The notes under the pieces were generated by a model. The model saw nothing but the letters and a program-made list of their open reading frames with translations, had not been told where the DNA came from and searched no databases. Source: JANNBN01 sp031430595 (GTDB lineage Bacteria > Actinomycetota > Acidimicrobiia > Acidimicrobiales > JANYDT01). From it: DNA of 64,000 bases. The stretch is from positions 1 through 64,000 of the forward strand of contig JANPBU010000061.1 in NCBI GenBank assembly GCA_031430595.1, given 5' to 3'. The first letter of the stretch is position 1; each line of letters begins with the position of its first letter. A program made the translations under genes and the position numbers. Shown piece by piece: positions 25,457 through 34,340 of the stretch.

Positions 25457-25999
25457 ATGATCGGATCGTCTCGAACGGTTTCTACCGTTCAGGCCCGGCG
25501 TGTAGCAGCATTGCTGATTGCGGGGGTGTTCGTTGTTGACCAACTCACCAAGTACCTCACGGTGTCGCGCCTCAGTCGAGGTGAACGGGTGCAGCTGTTT
25601 TTAGGAATTGACCTGGTTCATGCGGTGAATACCGGCATTGCGTTCAGTCGTGGTGTCGGGCGCGCCGGGCTCATTATCCCGATCTTGCTGGTCATTGGCG
25701 TCGTGTCATTTTTGGCGAGTCGCGAGTTAAGAGGGTCCCATGAAGTTGCGATCGCCACGATTCTTGGGTATTCGCTCATTCTTGGTGGTGCTTTCGCCAA
25801 TGTTGCTGACCGACTCTTTCGGTCGCCAGGTTGGGGGCGCGGTGCAGTCATCGACATGGTTGACGTTGGGTGGTGGCCGATCTTCAACTTCGCCGACAGC
25901 GCTCTCAGCGTCGGAGTCGTCGTCATTTTGCTTTCATCTCTCGGTATTGACCGATCACCCGTGACCAAAGAGGCAGCTGTGAAGGAAGAACGAGCGTGA
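25457..25999 (+). CDS. lspA: Lipoprotein signal peptidase
   Basis: Membrane aspartic protease that removes signal peptides from diacylglyceryl-prolipoproteins. About 180 residues with four hydrophobic segments. The catalytic Asp residues sit in ANVADRLF and FNFADSALSVG, and the conserved N-terminal VDQLTKYL and NTGIAFS blocks are present. Start ATG 25457, or TTG 25454 one codon earlier. Its stop overlaps rluD by 4 bases, the usual coupling. Confidence 0.95.
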   Translation: MIGSSRTVSTVQARRVAALLIAGVFVVDQLTKYLTVSRLSRGERVQLFLGIDLVHAVNTGIAFSRGVGRAGLIIPILLVIGVVSFLASRELRGSHEVAIATILGYSLILGGAFANVADRLFRSPGWGRGAVIDMVDVGWWPIFNFADSALSVGVVVILLSSLGIDRSPVTKEAAVKEERA

Positions 26000-26922
26000 C
26001 GACCAGTTTTGAGATTTCCTTGGCCCTGGAAGGTGAACGGCTTGACCGAACAGTTGCCACGTTGGGCGATGTGACCCGAATGCTTGCCTCTGAGGCAGTC
26101 TCGGCTGGCTTTGTAAAACTCAATGGCGTGGTCGTGACCAATCGATCTAAGCGGGTGCTGCTTGGCGATGTGGTGGAAGTTGACCTGGCTGTTGCGACGG
26201 CGCCGGTGAGTCTTGACGGTGATCTCACTGTTCCGTTTGACGTCGTCTACGAAGACGACGATGTGATCGTGGTCAACAAGCCCGCCGGGGTCGTTGTCCA
26301 CCCTGGAACGGGTTCGCATCGCGGAACCCTGGTGCAGGGCCTCCTGGGTCGGTTTCCTGATCTTCGACGTTTAAGCGTTGACGATCGCATCCTTCGACCT
26401 GGCATCGTGCATCGAATTGATAAAGGCACATCGGGTTTGTTGATGATTGCTCGAACGGCCGAGGCCACGACCGAACTGATCAGCCAGCTCGCGGCACATA
26501 CCGTTGAACGCAAGTATCGGGCCTTGACGTGGGGTGAATTTGGCTCACGTGCGGGAGTGGTCGATGCCCCAATTGGGCGCTCAGACGCCGACCCAACCAA
26601 AATGACCATCTCAGCGGCTGGTCGCGTTGCCCGAACCCATTTCGTGGTGTTGCAACAGTTCAAGCACCCGGAGCCGTTGACGCTGGTCGAGTGTGAACTT
26701 GAAACGGGACGCACGCACCAGATACGAGTTCATCTGACGGCGATTGGGCACCCGATCGTTGGCGACCCGACGTACGGTGGGGCTCGCAAGTCAGTGGCAA
26801 TTGCTCGGCCGTTTCTGCATGCTCAAACACTCGGATTTCTTCATCCGAGAACAGCCGAGCCAATGTCGTTCACCAGTGAACTTCCTGAAGACCTGACTAG
26901 TTTGTTGGCGACGCTGTCGTAA
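25996..26922 (+). CDS. rluD: RluA/RluD-family pseudouridine synthase
   Basis: Makes pseudouridine in large-subunit rRNA. Domains in order: an N-terminal S4-like RNA-binding region (about residues 10-60) and the catalytic domain with the Asp in GIVHRIDKGTSGLLM, followed by GRTHQIRVHL and GDPTYGG. At 308 residues it is normal for RluD. The exact target site (1911/1915/1917 of 23S rRNA in E. coli) is assumed from family and context. The gene converges with the Rrf2 gene, 13 bp away. Confidence 0.93.
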   Translation: MTTSFEISLALEGERLDRTVATLGDVTRMLASEAVSAGFVKLNGVVVTNRSKRVLLGDVVEVDLAVATAPVSLDGDLTVPFDVVYEDDDVIVVNKPAGVVVHPGTGSHRGTLVQGLLGRFPDLRRLSVDDRILRPGIVHRIDKGTSGLLMIARTAEATTELISQLAAHTVERKYRALTWGEFGSRAGVVDAPIGRSDADPTKMTISAAGRVARTHFVVLQQFKHPEPLTLVECELETGRTHQIRVHLTAIGHPIVGDPTYGGARKSVAIARPFLHAQTLGFLHPRTAEPMSFTSELPEDLTSLLATLS

Positions 26923-26935
26923 AACGTGACCGGTC

Positions 26936-27382
26936 TTAGGGTTCAGAAGCAGGTTGAGCCGGAACCCCTCTGGCTCGGTTGACCATTTCGGCAAGTGTGT
27001 ACGACACCAGGTGAGATCGCATGTGTTCGCCGACGTCGTGCCATACCGACAGTAAAATGCATTGGCCCTCATGGTCGCATGCGCCATTCTCATGAGGGTT
27101 CCCGAAGTCACCAGCCTGAATCGGCCCGTCGACTGCACTCACGATTTCTGCGAGGGTGATCTGGTCGGCAGGTCGAGCAATGAGATATCCGCCGCCCACA
27201 CCGCGTTTTGACCTCACGAGGCCAGCACCTTTGAGAGCAAGAAGAATTTGTTCAAGGTAGGGCTGAGGCAGACCCGTTCGCGCTGCAATGTCACGGACCG
27301 ATTGAGGTCCAAGTTCATCGAGATGAAGCGCCATTGAAAGTAAGGCTCTACTGGCGTAATCACCGCGGGTTGAAACTTTCAT
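26936..27382 (-). CDS. Rrf2-family transcriptional regulator
   Basis: Winged-helix regulator of 148 residues. N-terminal KVSTRGDYASRALL, the recognition part GLPQPYLEQILLALKGAGLV and the wing SKRGVGGGYLIARP are typical of IscR/NsrR/CymR relatives. Cysteines 102 and 108 keep the CX5C spacing of iron-sulfur Rrf2 proteins, but the third cysteine expected six residues later is Trp 114. Either the cluster has another ligand or the protein senses something else. Divergent from the proteasome-activator gene with about 170 bp between the starts. Confidence 0.88.
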   Translation of the reverse strand: MKVSTRGDYASRALLSMALHLDELGPQSVRDIAARTGLPQPYLEQILLALKGAGLVRSKRGVGGGYLIARPADQITLAEIVSAVDGPIQAGDFGNPHENGACDHEGQCILLSVWHDVGEHMRSHLVSYTLAEMVNRARGVPAQPASEP

Positions 27383-27444
27383 GAGCCGGTTACCTCGCGT
27401 CTGTTTTGAGTTGTCGCGTTAGCCCTCTCGTCACAGACCAAGAT

Positions 27445-27455
27445 CGTACGGTACG
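27445..27455. promoter_or_regulatory. Inverted repeat CGTAC-G-GTACG between the Rrf2 and bpa genes
   Basis: A perfect 11-bp inverted repeat lies in the divergent gap, 62 bp upstream of the Rrf2 gene. A second, widely spaced pair (GACTGCC at 27488-27494, GGCAGTC at 27524-27530) lies nearer bpa. Rrf2 regulators bind such short dyads near their own genes, so it is a candidate operator. There is no direct support beyond position. Confidence 0.3.
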
Positions 27456-27556
27456 CCGATAACTAACGTCGAGCTGGGATACTCTCAGACTGCCGGTCGG
27501 GCAATGGTCCATCGCGGCTGTCTGGCAGTCGCTGAATTTTGGGTCATGCTGTACTG

Positions 27557-28135
27557 GTGAGCGATGAAAACCCAACAGTGATTGTTCCTTCCGAAGTTAT
27601 GGAGGCCGAAGTCCTTCAAGCGGCGGTCGAAAACGGCGGAGGCGAGCAAGCTGCGGCGAAACCAGCAGAGCCTGAACTTACCGAAACGGTTTCGGAGCCG
27701 GGCAAAGTGATGCGAATTGGCTCAATGATCAAGCAGTTGCTGGAAGAAGTTCGACAGGCACCGCTCGATGAAGGCAGCCGCGTTCGACTCAGTGAAATCT
27801 ACGAAACTTCTATTAAGGAACTTTCGACGGCGCTCTCCTCTGACCTTCGTAGCGAACTTCAGTCGTTGGCCAGCCCGTTTGGCGACGCCATCCCATCTGA
27901 CTCTGAACTTCGTATCGCACAAGCACAACTTGTTGGATGGCTCGAAGGCTTGTTCCACGGTATCCAAGCAACATTGATGGCTCAACAAATGGCTGCGCAA
28001 AATCAGCTCCAACAGATGCGTGGTCAAATGCAGGGACTACCCCCGGGTATGCAGGCTCAAGGGGTAAACGGACCTGGTGGCCCGCAAGTCACTATGGCAG
28101 AAAGTGCTGACGCCCGACCAGGGACGTACCTCTAA
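27557..28135 (+). CDS. bpa: Bacterial proteasome activator Bpa/PafE
   Basis: ATP-independent ring activator that opens the 20S proteasome and feeds it unfolded proteins. It matches the Mycobacterium Bpa (Rv3780) over the core: PGKVMRIGSMIKQLLEEV, EIYETSIKELSTAL and the nearly invariant AQLVGWLEGLFHGIQATL helix. A Met/Gln-rich tail follows. The C-terminus GTYL matches the GQYL gate-opening motif that docks into the proteasome alpha ring. This implies the genome encodes a 20S proteasome elsewhere. TTG 27539 would add six residues; GTG 27557 gives the more usual MSDE start. The gene ends 2 bp before dnaE. Confidence 0.92.
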   Translation: MSDENPTVIVPSEVMEAEVLQAAVENGGGEQAAAKPAEPELTETVSEPGKVMRIGSMIKQLLEEVRQAPLDEGSRVRLSEIYETSIKELSTALSSDLRSELQSLASPFGDAIPSDSELRIAQAQLVGWLEGLFHGIQATLMAQQMAAQNQLQQMRGQMQGLPPGMQAQGVNGPGGPQVTMAESADARPGTYL

Positions 28136-28137
28136 GG

Positions 28138-31100
28138 GTGGCCGATTCATTTACGCACCTGCATGTTCACACCGAATTTTCGATGTTGGACGGTGCGGCT
28201 CGAATTGATGAAGTTGTTGCAGCGGCGCGCGCCGACGGTCAACCTGCAATGGGTATTACCGATCACGGCAACATGTACGGGGTGCTTGATTTTTATAAGG
28301 CATGTAACAAACAGGGCATCACACCAATCATCGGTACCGAGGCTTATATGGCTGCTGACTCGCGTACCGAACGTCCGAGGCGTACGGGTCGTGACGACGA
28401 TGGGGGAGGCGGTGAGAGCGGCAACAAATTGTATTACCACTTAACACTTTTGGCTGAAAGCAATACGGGCTATCGAAACCTGATGCAATTGTCGTCGCTT
28501 GCCTATCTTGAGGGCTACTACTACAAGCCTCGGATGGACTGGGAACTTTACGAAAAGTTCCATGAAGGCATCATCGCAACAACAGGGTGCCTTGGCGGCG
28601 TGGTCCTTCAGGCGTTGATGGCCGGTGACGAAAAGCTTGCGCTAGAACGTGCTGCGCGCTTACAAGACATTTTTGGTCGTGACAATCTCTTTGTCGAGAT
28701 TCAAGATCATGGTATTCCGGAACAAATTCGGACGAACCCAATGTTGATTGACATCGCGAAAAAACTGAAGGCACCGTTGCTGGCCACGAACGATAGTCAT
28801 TACACCCACCGTGGCGATGCTGTCGCTCATGATGCGTTGCTCTGTGTACAGACGGGTTCGCTGATGGACGACCCGAAGCGGTTTAAATTCCACGGCAATG
28901 AGCACTACCTGAAGACAGCAGCAGAAATGCGCCACCTCTTCCGTCACTGGGAATCAAGCTGCGACAACACCCTGTGGGTGGCCGAACGATGCCGGGTTGA
29001 CATCGAGTTTGGTCGAATCGAACTTCCCGAGTTTCCGCTACCAGACGGTTTCACTGAGCAAGGCCAATATTTGAGGTACCTGGTCTACGAAGGGGCGGCA
29101 GCGCGTTACCCGATGCCTTTGGCTGCGAACGTCATTGACCGAATCGACTTTGAACTCAAGGTCATTGAAGACATGGGTTTTAGCGCCTACTTTTTGATCG
29201 TCTGGGATCTTATTAAGTACGCGAAAGATCGTAAATGGCGCGTTGGCCCGGGTCGTGGAAGCGCAGCAGGAAGCGCAGTCTCGTTTTGTCTGCGCATCGT
29301 CGATCTTGACCCCATCAAATACGACTTGCTGTTCGAACGATTTCTTAACCCCGGTCGTAAGCAAATGCCCGATATCGATATGGACTTCGATGAGCGGTAT
29401 CGAAGCGAAATGATCAAGTATGCCGCTGAAAAGTACGGCTGGGATCATGTTGCCCAGATTGTCACCTTTTCGACGATCAAAGCCCGCGCTGCAGTTCGCG
29501 ATGCAGCCCGGGTACTTGGCTACCCGTACTCGGTCGGCGACAAGGTGGCTAAGGCAATGCCGCCCTTGGTCATGGGTCGTGATACTCCGCTCAGGGCATG
29601 CCTTGAGCTCAATGCTAAGTACGAAGACGGCTTTAAGATGGCTGCCGACCTTCGAAACATGTACGAAACCGACCCCGATGTGAAGCGGGTAATTGACGTT
29701 GCAAAGGGCCTCGAAGGGCTTCGGCGAGGCGACGGAATTCATGCAGCTGCGGTCGTCATTACTCGTCAACCGCTGACTGAGTATCTCCCTATCCAACGTA
29801 AGCCGGAAAGCGGTGGGAACCCTGAAGATGCCCCCATTGTTACCCAGTACGAAATGCACGGGGTCGAAGAACTTGGTCTACTCAAGATGGACTTTCTTGG
29901 GCTACGCAATCTCAGTGTGATCGACCGAGCCATCGACATGGTTGAACTTTCGAAAGGTATCCGCGTCGATATTGACAACGTCAACCTTGAAGATGAATTG
30001 ACCTTTGAAATGCTCCGCCGTGGTGATTCGATCGGTGTGTTTCAACTTGAAGGTGGGCCGATGCGAGCGTTGATCCGTTCGCTGAAGCCAACCGCGTTTG
30101 ATGACGTATGTGCACTCGTTGCCCTATACCGACCAGGGCCGATGGCGGCCAACATGCACAATGACTACGCCGACCGCAAGAACGGCCTGAAGCCCATCGA
30201 ATATTTCCACCCTGACGCACAAGAAATCCTTGGCGACACGCAGGGCCTGATGATTTATCAAGAGTCGATGATGCGGGTCGCACAGAAGTTTGCCGGTTAC
30301 TCACTTTCTGAAGCTGACAACCTTCGAAAGGCAGCTGGAAAAAAGAGTCGCGAAGTCATGGCCAAAGAACGCGACAAATTCGAGGAAGGATGTGAAACCA
30401 CAGGGTACGGGCGCAAACTCGGCAAAGAGATTTTCGACATTATTGAACCGTTCGCCGACTATGCATTCAACAAAAGTCACTCCTTTGGGTACGGATTCGT
30501 GTCGTACCAAACGGCGTGGCTGAAGGCCAATCATCCCGCTGAATATCTCGCGGCACTTCTCACCAGCGTCAAAGATGACAAAGACAAGACAGCTGTATAC
30601 CTTGCCGAGTGTCGAACCATGTCTCTCAATGTTTTGGTGCCCGATGTTAATGCGTCGATCAGCGATTTTTCGGTCGCAGGAACCACCATTCGATTCGGAT
30701 TGTCAGCGGTTCGAAACGTTGGTGAAGGAATGGTCGCGCAGATCGTTCAAGAGCGAACCGCAAATGGTCCGTTCGTTGACTTTTACGATTTCACCAAACG
30801 GGTGCATGTTTCCGTCTTAAACAAGCGCACCGTCGAATCGCTCATCAAAGGTGGGGCATTCGACAGTATGGGAACCGCCGGGTCTCACCCTCGCCGCGGC
30901 CTGATGGAGGTGTACGAGTCAATCATCGACAAAACAGTGGCTCGCCGTAAAGAGGAAGAGGTTGGTGTTATGAGCCTCTTCGGTGAACCCGAACAAAACG
31001 GAGTCGATGGCGCCGCGTCGTTTGACGACACGCGCACGGAAATCCCAAAAACTGACTGGAACAAGATGACCCGGCTCGGTTTTGAAAAAGAAATGCTCGG

Positions 31101-31722
31101 GCTATTTGTTTCAGATCATCCGTTGCTCGGCGCGACAAACCTGTTGAAGCGTTACGTCGATACGACCATCCGCGAACTGCGCGAACAAGCGGAAAGTACG
31201 GCCGAAAGTGGTGCCAAGGCGACCGGTTGGGGTGACAAGGGTGCCGATATCAAAACTGTCGCGGGAATGATCACCGGGTTGCAACGGAAATACACCAGGG
31301 CCGGCGATCTCATGGGGGTGTTTACGCTTGAAGATCTCGATTCGGCGATCGAAGTTATGGTGTTTCCGAAAACAATGTTGGAATGCAATCATGCGCTTGC
31401 TGACGATGTGCTCGTGGCGGTGAAGGCACGTCTCGACAGTCGAGATGACACGCCGAAACTCATCGCTATGAACGTCCAGCGGCTTGAAATTAACCTTGAC
31501 GGTGGCGGCCCTCCGCTGAGATTGCTCCTCCCGGAACGTATGGATGAAGCCCGTGCGGCAGCTCTACGAGACATCCTTCTGCAATACCCCGGTGATTCTG
31601 ACGTCTTTTTGCACTTCGGTCGCCAGGTATTGCGCCTACCTGACCAGTTCCGGGTCGACCAGTCGACCCAGTTACTCAGTGAGTTACGGGTGCTGCTTGG
31701 CTCGAGCGCATTCGGGCAGTAA
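28138..31722 (+). CDS. dnaE: DNA polymerase III subunit alpha
   Basis: Replicative polymerase of 1194 residues. Domains in order: PHP domain from the N-terminus (FTHLHVHTEFSMLDGAARI), the palm with catalytic aspartates in MPDIDMDFDERYR (about residues 411-420), the fingers (VALYRPGPMAANMHNDY, FNKSHSFGYGFVSYQTAW), the helix-hairpin-helix region (VLNKRTVESLIKGGAFDSMG), and a C-terminal OB fold (TVAGMITGLQRKYTRAGDLM). PHP metal ligands look complete in the first motif, as in DnaE1-type enzymes. GTG start directly after bpa. Whether this is the sole DnaE (DnaE1) or an accessory copy is not shown, but length and PHP fit DnaE1. Confidence 0.97.
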   Translation: MADSFTHLHVHTEFSMLDGAARIDEVVAAARADGQPAMGITDHGNMYGVLDFYKACNKQGITPIIGTEAYMAADSRTERPRRTGRDDDGGGGESGNKLYYHLTLLAESNTGYRNLMQLSSLAYLEGYYYKPRMDWELYEKFHEGIIATTGCLGGVVLQALMAGDEKLALERAARLQDIFGRDNLFVEIQDHGIPEQIRTNPMLIDIAKKLKAPLLATNDSHYTHRGDAVAHDALLCVQTGSLMDDPKRFKFHGNEHYLKTAAEMRHLFRHWESSCDNTLWVAERCRVDIEFGRIELPEFPLPDGFTEQGQYLRYLVYEGAAARYPMPLAANVIDRIDFELKVIEDMGFSAYFLIVWDLIKYAKDRKWRVGPGRGSAAGSAVSFCLRIVDLDPIKYDLLFERFLNPGRKQMPDIDMDFDERYRSEMIKYAAEKYGWDHVAQIVTFSTIKARAAVRDAARVLGYPYSVGDKVAKAMPPLVMGRDTPLRACLELNAKYEDGFKMAADLRNMYETDPDVKRVIDVAKGLEGLRRGDGIHAAAVVITRQPLTEYLPIQRKPESGGNPEDAPIVTQYEMHGVEELGLLKMDFLGLRNLSVIDRAIDMVELSKGIRVDIDNVNLEDELTFEMLRRGDSIGVFQLEGGPMRALIRSLKPTAFDDVCALVALYRPGPMAANMHNDYADRKNGLKPIEYFHPDAQEILGDTQGLMIYQESMMRVAQKFAGYSLSEADNLRKAAGKKSREVMAKERDKFEEGCETTGYGRKLGKEIFDIIEPFADYAFNKSHSFGYGFVSYQTAWLKANHPAEYLAALLTSVKDDKDKTAVYLAECRTMSLNVLVPDVNASISDFSVAGTTIRFGLSAVRNVGEGMVAQIVQERTANGPFVDFYDFTKRVHVSVLNKRTVESLIKGGAFDSMGTAGSHPRRGLMEVYESIIDKTVARRKEEEVGVMSLFGEPEQNGVDGAASFDDTRTEIPKTDWNKMTRLGFEKEMLGLFVSDHPLLGATNLLKRYVDTTIRELREQAESTAESGAKATGWGDKGADIKTVAGMITGLQRKYTRAGDLMGVFTLEDLDSAIEVMVFPKTMLECNHALADDVLVAVKARLDSRDDTPKLIAMNVQRLEINLDGGGPPLRLLLPERMDEARAAALRDILLQYPGDSDVFLHFGRQVLRLPDQFRVDQSTQLLSELRVLLGSSAFGQ

Positions 31723-31904
31723 ACGCGTGGACCGCACAAGCCGGACAGGCAGACGCTACAAACCAGACGGGCAGACAACCGCAAAGTAGTTGGTAGACTG
31801 GTGCGGTTCGTAATGACTCGGCTAGTCAAAGACCTCGTGACCAGGACAATGTTGGTTCATGCTTGCAATGACTAGTCGCACCCAGGGCTGGAGTAAAGCA
31901 CCGA

Positions 31905-32582
31905 ATGTCAATGGATGTAGAAACTAAAGATTGCACCGCTCTCAGCGATGCCGAGATGGTTGAAATGGCCGATATGTGCCTGGGTGGCCCTGCTGGGTTT
32001 GAAATTGGGCTGCTCTCAAAGCAGCGTGACCTCTGGGTGCTCGTCTCCCAGGTCAGAGACGCAGAAAAGTTGATGGCGTTCAGCTTTTGTACCCTTGAAC
32101 GAATCGGTGGAACGCCCGCATTGATCATTGGCCTCGGTAGCGTCCGCCGCCATGCGAAGCGCGAGACGGCACTGAAGACCATGATGTGGGATCAGCTGCG
32201 CCGATCACTGCTTGCTTTCCCCGACGAAGACGTGCTCGTCGGTACCCGAATGATCGACCCAAGCGCCTACGCTGCGTTTAAGGGCCTTGACGAGATTGTG
32301 CCTCGCCCAGATCACAAGGCAAGTGGCGAAGAGCGTGCCTGGAGTCGAAGGTTGGCAAAGCGGTTCGGGGCCGAGCACCGCGTCGATGACCGGGCATTTA
32401 TTATCCGCGGCGATGGTCAACCTGCCGGTCTGCTCGATCACGAGACGTTGAAACCCGAGTCGATTCCTGTCGATGTTGCCACTTTTTTCGATTCCCTCGA
32501 CAAAGAATCCGGTGACTCAGTGGTGACGTTTGGGTGGGCGATGGCCGAAGACCTCGTGGCAAGACGAGACAAGGGCGTCTGA
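31905..32582 (+). CDS. Uncharacterised protein, possibly GNAT-like
   Basis: A 225-residue soluble protein I do not recognise. The part ALIIGLGSVRRHAKRETALK followed by a helix and LVGTRMIDPSAYAAFKGLDE resembles the strand-loop-helix order of GNAT acyltransferases, where a basic loop binds CoA, but the match is weak. No signal peptide or membrane segment. A gap of 182 bp separates it from dnaE, in which I see only a possible -10 (TAGACT near 31793). The ATG at 31911, two codons later, is an alternative start. Confidence 0.7.
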   Translation: MSMDVETKDCTALSDAEMVEMADMCLGGPAGFEIGLLSKQRDLWVLVSQVRDAEKLMAFSFCTLERIGGTPALIIGLGSVRRHAKRETALKTMMWDQLRRSLLAFPDEDVLVGTRMIDPSAYAAFKGLDEIVPRPDHKASGEERAWSRRLAKRFGAEHRVDDRAFIIRGDGQPAGLLDHETLKPESIPVDVATFFDSLDKESGDSVVTFGWAMAEDLVARRDKGV

Positions 32583-32602
32583 CGCGGCTGTCGTCGTACC
32601 AC

Positions 32603-33574
32603 GTGAGCACAGAAAAAAGCCGTCTTGGGTTGGTGCTCGGGGCTGGCGGAATGGTTGGGATGGCCTATCATGCAGGCGTTCTTCGAGCGCTTGAACGTGA
32701 GGCCGGCATCAAAGCTGGCGATGCTGACCTTATTGTGGGAACGTCGGCCGGTTCGGTAATGGCCGCGTATCTCCGCTCGGGTTTTGACGCCGATTCGCTC
32801 TGGGAAATGGCCCTCGGAACCCATCCGATCCTCGAAGAGTTCGGCGAGACCCCAACAAAACGTCGTTCGGCGACTGCGTTCACCCCGGCATTCCACAACG
32901 GAAGTGAACTGGTGAGCCGAGTAATCGGATCCGGTTTTGTGGCGATGAGGTCTTTCGCTCGGCTGCCCGTGCCACGGTTGCCTGAGTTCTTGCACCCACT
33001 GTTTTATGCCGGTTTGTTCACGATGGAACGGGCCCACGAACGCTTTGACCAAGACTTTGCGGAGGTATGGCCGACGTCGGCACTTGCCATTTGTGCCGTA
33101 GATCTTGCGAGTGGTCGACGATCAATCTTCGGGCCTACGACTTCAGCATTAACGCTGCCCGAGGCCGTCGTCGCATCGTGTTCAATCCCGGGATTCTACT
33201 CGCCGCTTCGAAAAGATGGTGTGACCTACGTAGACGGTGGGGTGCATTCACCCACAAACCTCGACGTTGCCGCTCGGTTTGGGTGCGACCTCATTATTGG
33301 TATCGCCCCAATGGCGTACGACCCGCAACTCGATATCCCCCTTGGGCGGCGCTTAGCCCGACGAATTGGGCATCGGTCACTGCATAACGAGGCTGCGATG
33401 GCAAGGGCCCGTGGCGCCGAGGTTCTCTTGATTCGTCCGAGCGACGAAGACGTTCGGGTTCAGGGTATCAACCTTATGCGCGCTTCAGGGGCTGAAGCTA
33501 TTGCTTACACTGCCTACGAGTCGACCTGTCGACTCTTAGCCACCGATCGATTCAGTTTGGCGCTCGGTAACTAA
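32603..33574 (+). CDS. Patatin-like phospholipase
   Basis: Ser-Asp dyad lipid acyl hydrolase. The oxyanion loop GLVLGAGGMVGMAYHAGVL comes first, the nucleophile elbow GTSAG next (about residue 47) and the dyad Asp in YVDGGVHSPTN later (about residue 209). About 323 residues. No signal peptide, so likely cytoplasmic or membrane-associated, like many bacterial patatins of the RssA type. GTG 32603 is chosen because homology begins right after it. A GTG/ATG further upstream (32534) would overlap the preceding gene by 49 bases. Confidence 0.88.
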   Translation: MSTEKSRLGLVLGAGGMVGMAYHAGVLRALEREAGIKAGDADLIVGTSAGSVMAAYLRSGFDADSLWEMALGTHPILEEFGETPTKRRSATAFTPAFHNGSELVSRVIGSGFVAMRSFARLPVPRLPEFLHPLFYAGLFTMERAHERFDQDFAEVWPTSALAICAVDLASGRRSIFGPTTSALTLPEAVVASCSIPGFYSPLRKDGVTYVDGGVHSPTNLDVAARFGCDLIIGIAPMAYDPQLDIPLGRRLARRIGHRSLHNEAAMARARGAEVLLIRPSDEDVRVQGINLMRASGAEAIAYTAYESTCRLLATDRFSLALGN

Positions 33575-33637
33575 GTACGCGTTCTTTTAAGCGGGTATCC
33601 ACCATCTAACCCGATTACTTGGTCATGATAAGTACCC

Positions 33638-34297
33638 ATGCGACTTGTCACGCAATTTCCGAGAACTGAAGTTCCTGGCTCCTCTATGCATGTGCTCGTT
33701 TTGGCACCTTCACCGACTCGAACCTTGGGTGTGGACTTAGCTTCCGGTGCGTTTGTTCGGATGGATCACCCAGCACCACGTGGCGAACGGGTCAAAACTG
33801 CTCCGAGGGAATTTGACGTGGCAGTCGCCCGTGTCGGAACCCGACCCGAAAACGAAACGGCAATCCACCGAGAATCGGTAGTTCTTGATCAGCCACTGTC
33901 GACGGTGGGGCGAATGTCGAAACGCAAAGTTGAACGGATTCTTCGTCCGCTCCAGCACGTTCCAGGTTCTTCGTTACTTGGCTGTGAAGGCCCAGCCGTG
34001 CCGATGTGGGATCTTGAAACACTTCCCGGTGTCGCAATCGTTCGGCCCGAAGGCGACATGTTCATTGACGTAAACGAGAACGGTGTTTGGGCCATGTTCA
34101 ACTGGAAGCGACATACTCACAGGGTGCGGGTAGAAGATCGTCGGTTGTTTTCGCGTCTTGACTGGTTTCCTGAAACCCCGGTAGCTGCGAACAAACTCGG
34201 GCCCGCCCTTGGGTTCGTTCCGCGTCGTCTGGTGCTCAGTTTCACGGACCCTGTAAACGGGTATTGTTACAAGGCCGTGTCTGCCCTCCTCCGTTAA
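33638..34297 (+). CDS. Uncharacterised protein
   Basis: A 219-residue protein of unknown function with mixed alpha/beta composition and no signal peptide, membrane segment or known motif. The second half (IVRPEGDMFIDVNENGVWAM) reads as beta-strands. An internal ATG (MHVLVLAPSP, residue 17) may be the true start. It stands alone between the patatin gene and the convergent glycosylphosphotransferase gene. Its stop codon lies inside a perfect 16-bp palindrome. Confidence 0.7.
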   Translation: MRLVTQFPRTEVPGSSMHVLVLAPSPTRTLGVDLASGAFVRMDHPAPRGERVKTAPREFDVAVARVGTRPENETAIHRESVVLDQPLSTVGRMSKRKVERILRPLQHVPGSSLLGCEGPAVPMWDLETLPGVAIVRPEGDMFIDVNENGVWAMFNWKRHTHRVRVEDRRLFSRLDWFPETPVAANKLGPALGFVPRRLVLSFTDPVNGYCYKAVSALLR

Positions 34298-34303
34298 CGG
34301 AGG
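34288..34303. repeat. Perfect 16-bp palindrome across a stop codon
   Basis: CCTCCGTT/AACGGAGG is fully self-complementary and contains the TAA of the upstream gene. It lies between two convergent genes, so a bidirectional transcript end is possible, but with no loop and no T-tract it does not look like an intrinsic terminator. Confidence 0.4.
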
Positions 34304-34340
34304 CGACCGCAAGCCATTGCTGAGTTAGGCCATCCGATGC

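Noticed and set aside
29038..29859. 273-residue open frame opposite dnaE
   Set aside because: Lies wholly inside a well-conserved part of DnaE and shows no domain.
31723..31904. Small gene in the gap after dnaE
   Set aside because: Only very short frames without a ribosome site; I see at most a weak promoter-like TAGACT.
34288..34303. Palindrome as intrinsic terminator
   Set aside because: No loop and no T-tract; kept only as a palindrome of unknown role.
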